From contig CAMGFM010000068.1 of assembly GCA_946055365.1 (NCBI GenBank), forward strand, positions 1-7,000: a DNA stretch of 7,000 nt, in the 5' to 3' direction. The notes under the pieces were generated by a model that was not told where the DNA came from, made no database searches, and saw nothing but the letters and a program-made list of their open reading frames with translations. Source of the stretch: an uncultured Prevotella sp. Lineage in GTDB: Bacteria > Bacteroidota > Bacteroidia > Bacteroidales > Bacteroidaceae. Below, in pieces: positions 1 through 5,689 of the stretch. The stretch's first letter is position 1. Each line of letters begins with the position of its first letter. Position numbers and translations under genes: made by a program.

Positions 1-464
1 CATTGTTCATCTTTTGTCTTTTCAGGATAATTGTCAAGCCCGAAAATCACGGCACGCCGAAACACACTGTCGTGGCTTATGTCACGGTCTGCCTCTGCCA
101 CGATTTTTCCATAAATGCTCCTTGGCACATGCGATGCCGATGCACGATGGTCTTCCACAGCCTCTTTCATTATTTTCATCTGATATGGCGAAAACCATTT
201 TGCGAGTCTCTTGTCAGCATACAAAATCTTGCCGCCTGTCAGATGATGCACCGCTCTCGGGCCTTCGAGTCCGAGGTCATGATAGGCCGCCGCCACATAA
301 ACCATATTGATGTCTGCCCCTGTAATCCTCGCAAGCTGGAGGGCATTTTTTATTACCCTGTTTACATGCGACAGATTGTGGGCCTTATCAAACACCGTAT
401 ATCTGGGCAGTATGTTGCACTCGACAAACTCCATGAGGTCAAGGCTTACTCGATTATTATCCAT
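1..464 (-). CDS. HD-domain phosphohydrolase family protein, C-terminus cut by window start
   Basis: The reading frame opens at the ATG at 464-462 and runs off the window without a stop; 154 residues are visible. It shows the HD superfamily metal-binding pattern in order: His33 (HNLSHV), the His62-Asp63 doublet (AAYHDLGL), His106 (EDHRAS) and Asp126 (EADRD). HD proteins of this kind are metal-dependent phosphohydrolases, usually cytoplasmic. The substrate cannot be told from sequence. From memory, Bacteroidales homologues are about 200 residues, so roughly a quarter is missing. There is no signal peptide or membrane segment. It is the last gene seen on the minus strand, about 190 bp after truA, so cotranscription is possible but not shown. 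No Shine-Dalgarno sequence precedes the start, as is usual in this phylum. The family call is firm; the specific function is unknown. Confidence 0.85.
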   Translation of the reverse strand, partial: MDNNRVSLDLMEFVECNILPRYTVFDKAHNLSHVNRVIKNALQLARITGADINMVYVAAAYHDLGLEGPRAVHHLTGGKILYADKRLAKWFSPYQMKIMKEAVEDHRASASHVPRSIYGKIVAEADRDISHDSVFRRAVIFGLDNYPEKTKDEQ

Positions 465-520
465 AAAAACACAAAACCAATAAAACGTATGGACCTGAAG
501 ATAACTGTTTTACATGACGT

Positions 521-536
521 TGGCTTAGACAAGCCA
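521..536. repeat. Short hairpin between truA and the HD gene
   Basis: TGGCTT at 521-526 and AAGCCA at 531-536 form six perfect base pairs around a four-base loop. It lies about 120 bp past the truA stop and about 57 bp upstream of the HD gene start. No run of T follows on either strand, so it is not a classical intrinsic terminator. The rest of the 190-bp gap shows no gene and no clear promoter; the nearest -7 look-alike, TGACTTTGC on the minus strand near 541-549, has a mismatch in the essential TA. Confidence 0.35.
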
Positions 537-654
537 CGGCAAAGTCACATCATGACATGCCCATACACACTCTTCCACCTTATCAAAAACTCTCATTCTT
601 CATGCTCAGGCTCTTCCTGCGAACATACACATCGACACTTGATGTTTCAGACTG

Positions 655-1389
655 TCAATATTTCACTTCCTCAAGAAAGAGAGCATTGCCTGGCATACTC
701 TCTCCTGCCGAAGAACGGCTGCCGCTTGCCACAATATCCTTGAACTGCTCCAGTGTAATGCGGTGGCGACCCACATCTATGAGCGTGCCTACCATCGCTC
801 TCACCATATTTCGGAGAAAACGGTTGGCTGTAACACGGAAGTGCCATGCACACTCACCGTCTCTCACCCACTCCGCCTCGGTCACCTCACACAACGTGGT
901 CTTTACGTCAGACCCAGCCTTGCAAAAAGAACCGAAATCTCTCACCTCAAGCAAGTGACGCGCGGCCTCATTCATAAGCGTGAAATCAAGGTCATAGTGC
1001 ATCCTGCACGAATAATGTCGGAGAAAAGGATTTTTTTCTGTGTGTATATAATAATGATAGGTACGCGCAACGGCACTGAAACGTGCGTGCATGTCGGGGG
1101 CAACCTCACGCAATCCATATACAGAGATGTCACGAGGCAGCATCCTGTTCAGCCTGTAAGCCACCTGCGTGCAGTCCAGCTCTGTCTCGCAGTCAAAATG
1201 TGCAGTCATGTGCCTCGCATGTACCCCCGTGTCGGTTCTTCCTGCGCCCACCACGCCCAGCCCAGGCATACGCAAGAGCCTCGCGAGACACTCCTGCAAC
1301 ACTTCCTGCACGGACGTGCCGTTAGGCTGAATCTGCCATCCGTGATAGGCAGTGCCGTCATAGGCAAAATCTATAAAATATCTTTTCAT
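655..1389 (-). CDS. truA: tRNA pseudouridine(38-40) synthase TruA
   Basis: TruA converts uridines 38-40 of the tRNA anticodon arm to pseudouridine in the cytoplasm. From the ATG at 1389-1387 the protein is 244 residues, close to the usual bacterial size. Visible family signatures are the N-terminal DGTAYHGWQ block (about 11-19), the catalytic motif GAGRTDTGVH with Asp53 as expected nucleophile, the ARTYHY block with the conserved Tyr near 111, and the C-terminal NRFLRNMVRAMVGTL block. The frame is open further upstream (to a GTG at 1443), and ATGs also occur at 1398 and 1392. I chose 1389 because Bacteroidales TruA proteins begin directly with an M-x-RYF-type segment. No Shine-Dalgarno sequence is present. 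It lies 159 bp downstream of the L,D-transpeptidase gene on the same strand, with a hairpin and a motif shared with rnz in the gap. Confidence 0.96.
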   Translation of the reverse strand: MKRYFIDFAYDGTAYHGWQIQPNGTSVQEVLQECLARLLRMPGLGVVGAGRTDTGVHARHMTAHFDCETELDCTQVAYRLNRMLPRDISVYGLREVAPDMHARFSAVARTYHYYIHTEKNPFLRHYSCRMHYDLDFTLMNEAARHLLEVRDFGSFCKAGSDVKTTLCEVTEAEWVRDGECAWHFRVTANRFLRNMVRAMVGTLIDVGRHRITLEQFKDIVASGSRSSAGESMPGNALFLEEVKY

Positions 1390-1437
1390 CATCGTCATGC
1401 TTTGCTTTGTTTCGTGGTGCGCCAAGAATTGTTTTTT

Positions 1438-1470
1438 CGGCACGTCCCGTCACATTGTCATCCTGTGACG
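1438..1470. promoter_or_regulatory. Inverted repeat and shared element upstream of truA
   Basis: CGTCACA at 1448-1454 and TGTGACG at 1464-1470 form seven perfect pairs with a nine-base spacer. Overlapping it, 1438-1451 carries CGGCACGTCCCGTC, nearly the same as a sequence upstream of rnz at 4646-4660. It sits about 50 to 80 bp upstream of the truA start. It could be an operator or an RNA structure in the leader; neither is shown. No TAnnTTTG box was found in this gap. Confidence 0.35.
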
Positions 1471-1490
1471 CTTCTTGCCTATGCCGCCCT

Positions 1491-1511
1491 GGGCTAATTT
1501 TGGGACAGCCC
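1491..1511. repeat. Hairpin downstream of the L,D-transpeptidase gene
   Basis: GGGCT (1491-1495) and AGCCC (1507-1511) pair around an 11-base loop, about 38 to 58 bp past the L,D-transpeptidase stop. No T-run follows on the minus strand, so termination is only a possibility. The minus-strand arm and loop begin GGGCTGTCCCAAAA, which superficially recalls insertion-sequence ends, but no transposase or second end is present. Confidence 0.3.
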
Positions 1512-1548
1512 TTACGCATCAGCAATAAACGGTCACGCCTGAAGACGC

Positions 1549-3093
1549 TCACCTTATGAAATCTCGGATCTTGTCGTATATGAGTTCGTCATAGCCATAT
1601 ATGTCTGGCAGACTCTCCATGCCGCCTTTTCCATCGGGCAGCAAGGTATAATAAGTGATGAACACCGGCACCTGAGGCTCCACCTTGAGACTACGCAGTA
1701 GCATACTCCTGTTTACAGGCGGTGTCTCAATGCCGTCTTTCTGCCTGTCGTCAACAGTCATGGTATACCTTATCTTCTCCAACGTCTTCTCATCCTTATC
1801 ACCAAGCAGAAAAACCGCCATGTCAAAGGGACGTTCCAGTCGTATGCAGCCATGAGAGACGGCACGCAGACTACGCGCAAAAACATTTGGCGATGACGTG
1901 TCGTGCATGTATATGGCGTGGCTGTTGTCAAAACGAAAGATGACACGCCCAAGAGAGTTGCCCTCGCCGCCACGCTGCACCACAGAGTAGTCCTTGCTCA
2001 ACAGCATGTCATGAGTGACGTGTTCCGGGGCAGCCTCCTTGCCTGTCGGGCGATGTATTATGATATAGTTATGGGCTGCGAAATATACGGGATCGCCCGC
2101 ATGGGCACACACAGAGCTTTTGACAATGCTCTTGGGTATCACCCATTGAGGATTAAAATCCATGCGGCTTATCACGCCAGTGAGCAAAGGGGTCTTAGTA
2201 GACAATGCCCCAAACGCCACGCGCATGGTGAGAGTCTCGCAACTGTCTGTTGCCACAGCCTGCTGTGACGGCAGGTTGACGACAACACGTCTGGCGTGAA
2301 GCTCAGGATAGGTTTGCTGTCTCCATCTGCACCTTTCCATATTGACAAGACACAGCCTGCGACGTGACGGCGACATATCGCTGCTGACGATAGCCGCCAG
2401 GCTGTCATACATGGGATTGTCAGGCCTTGACGACCGCATGAATTCATCCACGCCGCCACAGGCAACGGCACGGCAGGCCGCATCTACGAACGCAGCGTCT
2501 GCCTTGGCCGTTCTTATGTCATAAAGCACGCGGTAAGTCCTGCACATGCTGTCTGGCTCGGTCTTGTCCACACGGTTGAATAGGGCCACGGGGTCTACAA
2601 AACCAAACCTCTGCCCTATGACATAGCGCAGATAGGCCTTGGTGAGATTATATTCCAGACGCGCATACACGGTATTGACCGCATCGTCCTGTCCCTCATC
2701 CTGCGCAAAGGCAAGAGTGCGCACCGTGGCAAGGTCATGTCTTATCGTCTCACACGAGAGAAAGCCCCTACGGAATCCACTTGTCTCAAGACTGTCGAGC
2801 CACGCCAGCACGGTGTCTGCCTTTGCTGTCACGCCGTTGCGGCTCACCCACAGCATGTCAGCCCCGTCTCTGTATCGTCTGCGCACATGACGGTCTATGT
2901 CTATGCGGTCCTTGTCTGCCATCATTATATGATAGAGATTGTCCCTTACACGCTGTCCGTCCAACGCATATTGAGGATTGCGCATAGACGCAAGGCTGTC
3001 CATAAGCAACGGCACACGTTCTTTCTTCTCGTCACATGACATCAACAGACATGATACGAGAAGAAAGAGACAAAAGTAGTAAAGTCTTTTCAC
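1549..3093 (-). CDS. YcbB/LdtD-type L,D-transpeptidase, predicted lipoprotein
   Basis: A 514-residue murein L,D-transpeptidase, expected to form or remodel peptidoglycan cross-links (3-3 type) or link proteins to murein outside the inner membrane. Residues 1-20 are a lipoprotein signal ending in L-M-S-C with Cys20 as lipidation site, followed by charged DEKKE. Residues about 30-265 resemble the N-terminal scaffold of Bacteroidales YcbB-like proteins. The YkuD catalytic domain spans about 269-440, with NPQWVIP (314-320), a capping insert of about 50 residues, GEGNSLGRVIF (376-386), His397 in YMHDT, and the catalytic SHGCIRL with Cys416. The C-terminal extension has VPVFITYYTLLPDG. The start is a GTG; no ATG could serve without destroying the signal peptide. 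It follows the small secreted gene by 31 bp, suggesting cotranscription. The family call is firm; which cross-link it makes is not visible. Confidence 0.94.
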   Translation of the reverse strand: MKRLYYFCLFLLVSCLLMSCDEKKERVPLLMDSLASMRNPQYALDGQRVRDNLYHIMMADKDRIDIDRHVRRRYRDGADMLWVSRNGVTAKADTVLAWLDSLETSGFRRGFLSCETIRHDLATVRTLAFAQDEGQDDAVNTVYARLEYNLTKAYLRYVIGQRFGFVDPVALFNRVDKTEPDSMCRTYRVLYDIRTAKADAAFVDAACRAVACGGVDEFMRSSRPDNPMYDSLAAIVSSDMSPSRRRLCLVNMERCRWRQQTYPELHARRVVVNLPSQQAVATDSCETLTMRVAFGALSTKTPLLTGVISRMDFNPQWVIPKSIVKSSVCAHAGDPVYFAAHNYIIIHRPTGKEAAPEHVTHDMLLSKDYSVVQRGGEGNSLGRVIFRFDNSHAIYMHDTSSPNVFARSLRAVSHGCIRLERPFDMAVFLLGDKDEKTLEKIRYTMTVDDRQKDGIETPPVNRSMLLRSLKVEPQVPVFITYYTLLPDGKGGMESLPDIYGYDELIYDKIRDFIR

Positions 3094-3124
3094 GTTGTCA
3101 CAATGTAAGACGGCCTCAAGGCCT

Positions 3125-3439
3125 CTACCTGATGACTATCTTGCGCACCACCTTGCCCACCTGCACTATATATATGCCCTTATGCAGGCTCAGCTCGCAA
3201 GTCCAGTCATTGCTTTCAATCCTTGTCTTCACCACAGGCACTCCGCCTGCAATGCTATACACTGACATCTCCATGCCCTGTGCGCCCGTAACCCTCACGA
3301 CAGAACCCTTGACAGTTATCTCAACAGTCTCAATGTCGGTATTGTCAATCAGCTCTATCAGCGTCAGGGCCTTGGCATCGGCAAACGGCATGGCAGCCAT
3401 GGCTGTCGCAAATATGTATAATAGTAAATATTTCCTCAT
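3125..3439 (-). CDS. Small secreted protein resembling a stand-alone type IX (type A) sorting-tail domain
   Basis: A 104-residue protein. Residues 1-22 form a signal peptide (MRKYLLLYIF, a hydrophobic stretch, then a cleavage-like A-D-A). The remaining 80 or so residues are beta-rich and end in MSVYSIAGGVPVVKT (58-71), LHKGIYIVQVG (85-95) and a basic tail, RKIVIR. This order, 'vYs.aG..v', a polar strand, then 'L..GiYiV.v....rKi', is that of the type A C-terminal sorting domain of the Bacteroidota type IX secretion system. Here the domain is almost the whole mature protein, with no cargo in front. It could be an orphan tail, a small beta-sandwich envelope protein, or a degraded remnant, although the frame is intact. 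It has its own -7 box at 3500-3508 and lies just upstream of the L,D-transpeptidase gene. Function unknown. Confidence 0.75.
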   Translation of the reverse strand: MRKYLLLYIFATAMAAMPFADAKALTLIELIDNTDIETVEITVKGSVVRVTGAQGMEMSVYSIAGGVPVVKTRIESNDWTCELSLHKGIYIVQVGKVVRKIVIR

Positions 3440-3499
3440 AAGCGTATATATGTTATCGTTGTTTACATATTAGTAATGTGTGCTGTCGCTTTTTCTTCT

Positions 3500-3508
3500 G
3501 CAAATATA
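3500..3508 (-). promoter_or_regulatory. Bacteroidota-type -7 promoter box for the small secreted gene
   Basis: The minus strand reads TATATTTGC, an exact match to the TAnnTTTG consensus plus the common following C. It lies about 60 bp upstream of the start at 3439. The -33 TTG is poor: the nearest is at 3525-3523, only 14 bases away rather than about 19-21. It probably drives the small secreted gene and the L,D-transpeptidase gene. Confidence 0.6.
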
Positions 3509-3580
3509 ATCATTTCATTTCACAACTGGGCTTCTCCTGTCGTCTCTTTTTGCCGTGCTTTAATTTTATTTAACAGCGTC

Positions 3581-3616
3581 GTGGCGTCATCCATATCCTT
3601 TCATGAGTCACGCCAC
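3581..3616. repeat. Inverted repeat in the rnz to small-gene gap
   Basis: GTGGCGT at 3581-3587 and ACGCCAC at 3610-3616 pair perfectly around a 22-base loop. It lies about 58 to 93 bp past the rnz stop on the minus strand, followed there by an A/T-rich but not T-rich stretch. It may help end the rnz transcript. A run of eight T at 3652-3659 reads as A on the minus strand and so does not make an rnz terminator. The remainder of the 234-bp gap holds the -7 box at 3500-3508 and no gene. Confidence 0.35.
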
Positions 3617-3673
3617 AATTTCTCGCTGTTTCAAACACCGCAGTCACAGCCTTTTTTTTGTCACAAGACAGCA

Positions 3674-4591
3674 TTATTTTATCTCATACACCATGCCCTC
3701 ATCTGCAAGTATAGTGTCGGCAAACACCTCCTGTGCCTGTCTCAGATATTCCTGCTCGTCGGTATGCCGCGAGCTGAAGTGTCCTATCAGCAGCTTGCCT
3801 GCCCCCGCGTCTCTTGCCACCATTGCAGCCTGCCGTGCTGTCGAATGGCAATACTGCTCGGCACTCTTCTCATCGCCGTCAAGATAGGTAGCCTCATGAT
3901 ACATTGCGCTCACCCCCGTCAGTTCCCTGTGCAGCGACGGCAAATATCGAGTGTCGCTGCAATAGGCATAGCTGCGCGGCGAGTCAGCAGGACTTGTGAG
4001 CCTGCTGTTTGGTATGACGTTTCCCTCGCTATCCGTCCAGTCTGCCCCGTTCTTAATGTTGTTGATTTGCGACACGGGAATGTTATAGAAGTCGGTCATG
4101 TCGCGCTTGATGTGCGGCAGCCCGGGCTTTTCGGTGAACAGAAAGCCTGCACATGGCACACGGTGTTCCAGCGGCAGGGTCTCTATCTTCAGACTGCGGT
4201 CTTCGTATATCACCGAGCGGCACGTGGTGTCCACATCATGGAACACCACATCATAACCAAGGTCACGGCAAAACTTCTCTATCAGAATGTCCAGCACCGA
4301 TTTCATCTCCTTTGGGGCATATATGTGCAGCGGCATCTTTCTGCCGAGCAGTCCGAAAGTGCATATCATACCTATGAGTCCAAAACAGTGGTCGCCGTGT
4401 ATATGCGTGAGTAGCACGGCAGAAAGCCTGTTATATGATATGTGCAGGCGGCGCATCTGTGTCTGCGTGCCTTCTCCGCAATCCACCATGAAGAGTTTGC
4501 CGCGTATCTCCACTACCTGCGAAGATGTGTTATGGCGCAGCGTAGGCAATGCGCTGCCGCAACCGAGTATATGTATCTTGAATGGCTCCAT
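3674..4591 (-). CDS. rnz: Ribonuclease Z
   Basis: RNase Z is a zinc endonuclease that removes 3' trailers from tRNA precursors in the cytoplasm. From the ATG at 4591-4589 it has 305 residues, the usual size of the short form. The metallo-beta-lactamase ligands are visible: THIHGDH (62-68), His143 in the EHRVPCAGF block, Asp213 in AYCSDT, His232 in YHEAT, and His271 in IGHFSSRH. The segment from about 155 to 175 (EKPGLPHIKRDMTDFYNIP) matches the flexible arm that grips tRNA. The frame can be extended to a TTG at 4603, but Bacteroidales homologues start at the M-E-x-F-x-x-HILGCGSALPT segment, so I prefer 4591. No Shine-Dalgarno sequence and no clear -7 box precede it; the 332-bp upstream region carries unusual repeats. 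The frame is intact and all motifs are present. Confidence 0.96.
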   Translation of the reverse strand: MEPFKIHILGCGSALPTLRHNTSSQVVEIRGKLFMVDCGEGTQTQMRRLHISYNRLSAVLLTHIHGDHCFGLIGMICTFGLLGRKMPLHIYAPKEMKSVLDILIEKFCRDLGYDVVFHDVDTTCRSVIYEDRSLKIETLPLEHRVPCAGFLFTEKPGLPHIKRDMTDFYNIPVSQINNIKNGADWTDSEGNVIPNSRLTSPADSPRSYAYCSDTRYLPSLHRELTGVSAMYHEATYLDGDEKSAEQYCHSTARQAAMVARDAGAGKLLIGHFSSRHTDEQEYLRQAQEVFADTILADEGMVYEIK

Positions 4592-4705
4592 GCTAAGATG
4601 CAATTTTAATTTTTTTATTTCTGTATAAGGTGAACGTGAGATCTACGGCGACGTCCCGTCTTCCCATAATGACAACTATGTCATGTCACACAATACGACA
4701 TGTCA

Positions 4706-4736
4706 CGCTTGTGACAACACCGTGTTGTCACAAGCG
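4706..4736. repeat. 31-bp palindrome with 15-bp perfect arms
   Basis: CGCTTGTGACAACAC at 4706-4720 is the exact reverse complement of 4722-4736, with a single C between. As RNA it would fold into a very stable hairpin with a tight loop; as DNA it is a nearly continuous two-fold symmetric site. No T-run follows on either strand, so it is not a standard terminator. Both arms contain the nine-base core TTGT(G/C)ACAA. It lies about 115 bp upstream of rnz and about 190 bp past the lipoprotein stop. An operator, a terminator of unusual form, or an RNA processing site are all possible. Confidence 0.8.
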
Positions 4737-4747
4737 GCACTTTACCA

Positions 4748-4812
4748 CAGCCAAGTGTCGCTTTTATGACAGCCAAGTGCCGCTTTGAGGCAGCCAAAGT
4801 GCCACTTTACAA
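4748..4812. repeat. Three tandem imperfect 22-bp repeats
   Basis: Units start at 4748, 4770 and 4791 and share the pattern CAGCCAAGTG(T/C)CGCTTT followed by four or five variable bases; the third unit has an extra A and reads GCCACTTT in the second half. A partial, more diverged half unit (GGCACTTTACC) precedes them at 4737-4747. AGCGGCACTT at 4733-4742 is the reverse complement of AAGTGCCGCT at 4775-4784, and pairs with one G-U at 4753-4762, so alternative hairpins can form. The third unit contains a small palindrome, AAAGTG-C-CACTTT (4796-4808). With no spacers, this is not a CRISPR array. Confidence 0.75.
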
Positions 4813-4923
4813 ACGCATGGCTGGCGTGTCCTGACATCTGCTTCACACATACGCCATCACATGCAGCACGGTGAAGACCGCAAGACACGTATTCATCACA
4901 AGGCCATGACTGTCGCAAGAATG

Positions 4924-5505
4924 TCATCTCTGCCGCTTGTATGCGAATATGCCGCGTTTGTTTTCGAGAAACAGCGAGTCTGCGCCAAGCTCTGCTATGT
5001 CAAACGTGTCACGATTGAGCAGCAGCCTGCCGTTAAGTATCTTCCACGACGTCCACGGATTGCTTTCTGTCTTGACAGACGACGTGACAGTGCCGCCCTC
5101 TTCTATCACAAAATTACGGTCTATGCTTGTCCAATGTCCGAGCAGCGACGTGATGTTTATAACCCTCGCCGCCACCAGCTCATTGTCGGTCATCCTCGGC
5201 AGGACGGCTATCCTGTCGCCTGCCATCAGCCCGCCACACACCTTGCTCACGGCCATATCGTCATTATACACATCGCAACTGTCGTCAGGGGCATCATACA
5301 CGGCATACACAAGCGTGTCGCCGTCGTCGGTCACAAGTTCCACGGAATGCATGGAAGTGCCTGTGCCGCACACGCCATAGACCGTCGAGTCAGTCACAGT
5401 CTCCGTGTAGCCGCTGTCCTGCGCCGCATTGTGCGTCTTCCTTTCGTCACATGCGGCAAGCGAAATAATCAAGATTGCCGCAATTATCAGTCCTGCATGT
5501 CTCAT
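4924..5505 (-). CDS. Lipocalin-like lipoprotein, function unknown
   Basis: A 193-residue predicted lipoprotein. Residues 1-19 form a signal with lipobox L-A-A-C and Cys19 as lipidation site, followed by Asp-Glu-Arg-Lys. After a polar linker (about 20-40) comes a beta-rich segment (42-118) ending in AGDRIAVLP and ARVINITSLLG. The C-terminal part (about 119-190) reads LLGHWTSIDRNFVIEEGG, then WTSWKILNGRLLLN, then ADSLFLENKRG. This strand pattern resembles the lipocalin-like domains of Bacteroidales lipoproteins. Lipocalin folds often bind small hydrophobic ligands, but no ligand can be read here. Its cellular place is the periplasmic or outer face of an envelope membrane. The start is the ATG at 5505-5503. 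It lies 184 bp after mazG on the same strand. I am confident it is a real lipoprotein gene, less so of the lipocalin assignment. Confidence 0.82.
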   Translation of the reverse strand: MRHAGLIIAAILIISLAACDERKTHNAAQDSGYTETVTDSTVYGVCGTGTSMHSVELVTDDGDTLVYAVYDAPDDSCDVYNDDMAVSKVCGGLMAGDRIAVLPRMTDNELVAARVINITSLLGHWTSIDRNFVIEEGGTVTSSVKTESNPWTSWKILNGRLLLNRDTFDIAELGADSLFLENKRGIFAYKRQR

Positions 5506-5689
5506 AGCTTATCGTTTTATGGGGTTGCACTGTCATTCTTTATTCAGGCATTATGACATGACATCATTATGCACGTGCCAATCGTCGCTCCTGAAGTTTT
5601 CACGCATCGTCGCAGACATCCGCCTGCAACATGGCACGAAGCCACTTGCACTATGCGTCAGCCTGTTTCCCCTTGCGTGACACACACCG
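5506..5689. other. Gap between mazG and the lipoprotein gene
   Basis: A 184-bp non-coding stretch. It has CGTGCCA (5575-5581) matched by a distant TGGCACG, and a run of overlapping ATGAC repeats near 5550-5560. I find no TAnnTTTG box on the minus strand and no clear terminator, so it is undecided whether the lipoprotein has its own promoter or is read from mazG. Confidence 0.3.

Larger units (their letters stand above)
4592..4923. other. Gene-free 332-bp region upstream of rnz, rich in repeats and hairpins
   Basis: Between the lipoprotein stop (4924) and the rnz start (4591) I see no credible gene. In order from low to high coordinate it holds: an A/T-rich patch at about 4601-4620; the element CGGCGACGTCCCGTC at 4646-4660, shared with the truA upstream region; an ATGACA/TGTCAT inverted repeat (4669-4674, 4679-4684); CATGTC/GACATG arms (4682-4687, 4697-4702); a 31-bp palindrome; three tandem repeats; then about 110 bp without evident structure. 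A 61-codon frame on the minus strand (4742-4927) crosses the repeats, but its protein resembles nothing and ends in translated repeat, so I do not call it. Confidence 0.7.

Noticed and set aside
3..743. Long plus-strand frame of 246 codons at the window start
   Set aside because: It is antisense to the HD gene and the end of truA, and its protein shows no family signature; the HD frame on the other strand has clear motifs.
1358..1552. 64-codon minus-strand frame overlapping the L,D-transpeptidase stop and the start of truA
   Set aside because: It begins with GTG, overlaps truA in another frame, has no recognisable domain, and crosses two hairpins.
3652..3659. Intrinsic terminator at the eight-T run
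   Set aside because: The T-run is on the plus strand, where no gene ends; on the rnz strand it reads as A.
3476..4414. Long plus-strand frame of 312 codons opposite rnz
   Set aside because: It is the antisense shadow of rnz, whose minus-strand frame carries all catalytic motifs.
4706..4736. Rex-type or CRP/FNR-type operator in the palindrome
   Set aside because: TTGTGAC and GTCACAA look like Rex or CRP half sites, but the spacing between halves (11 bases) does not match the compact Rex site or the TGTGA-N6-TCACA site.
4748..4812. CRISPR array
   Set aside because: The repeats are directly adjacent, diverged and only three, with no spacers and no cas genes.
4742..4927. 61-codon minus-strand frame overlapping the lipoprotein stop by four bases
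   Set aside because: It crosses the tandem repeats, its C-terminal part is just translated repeat, it is rich in Cys, His and Trp, and resembles no family.
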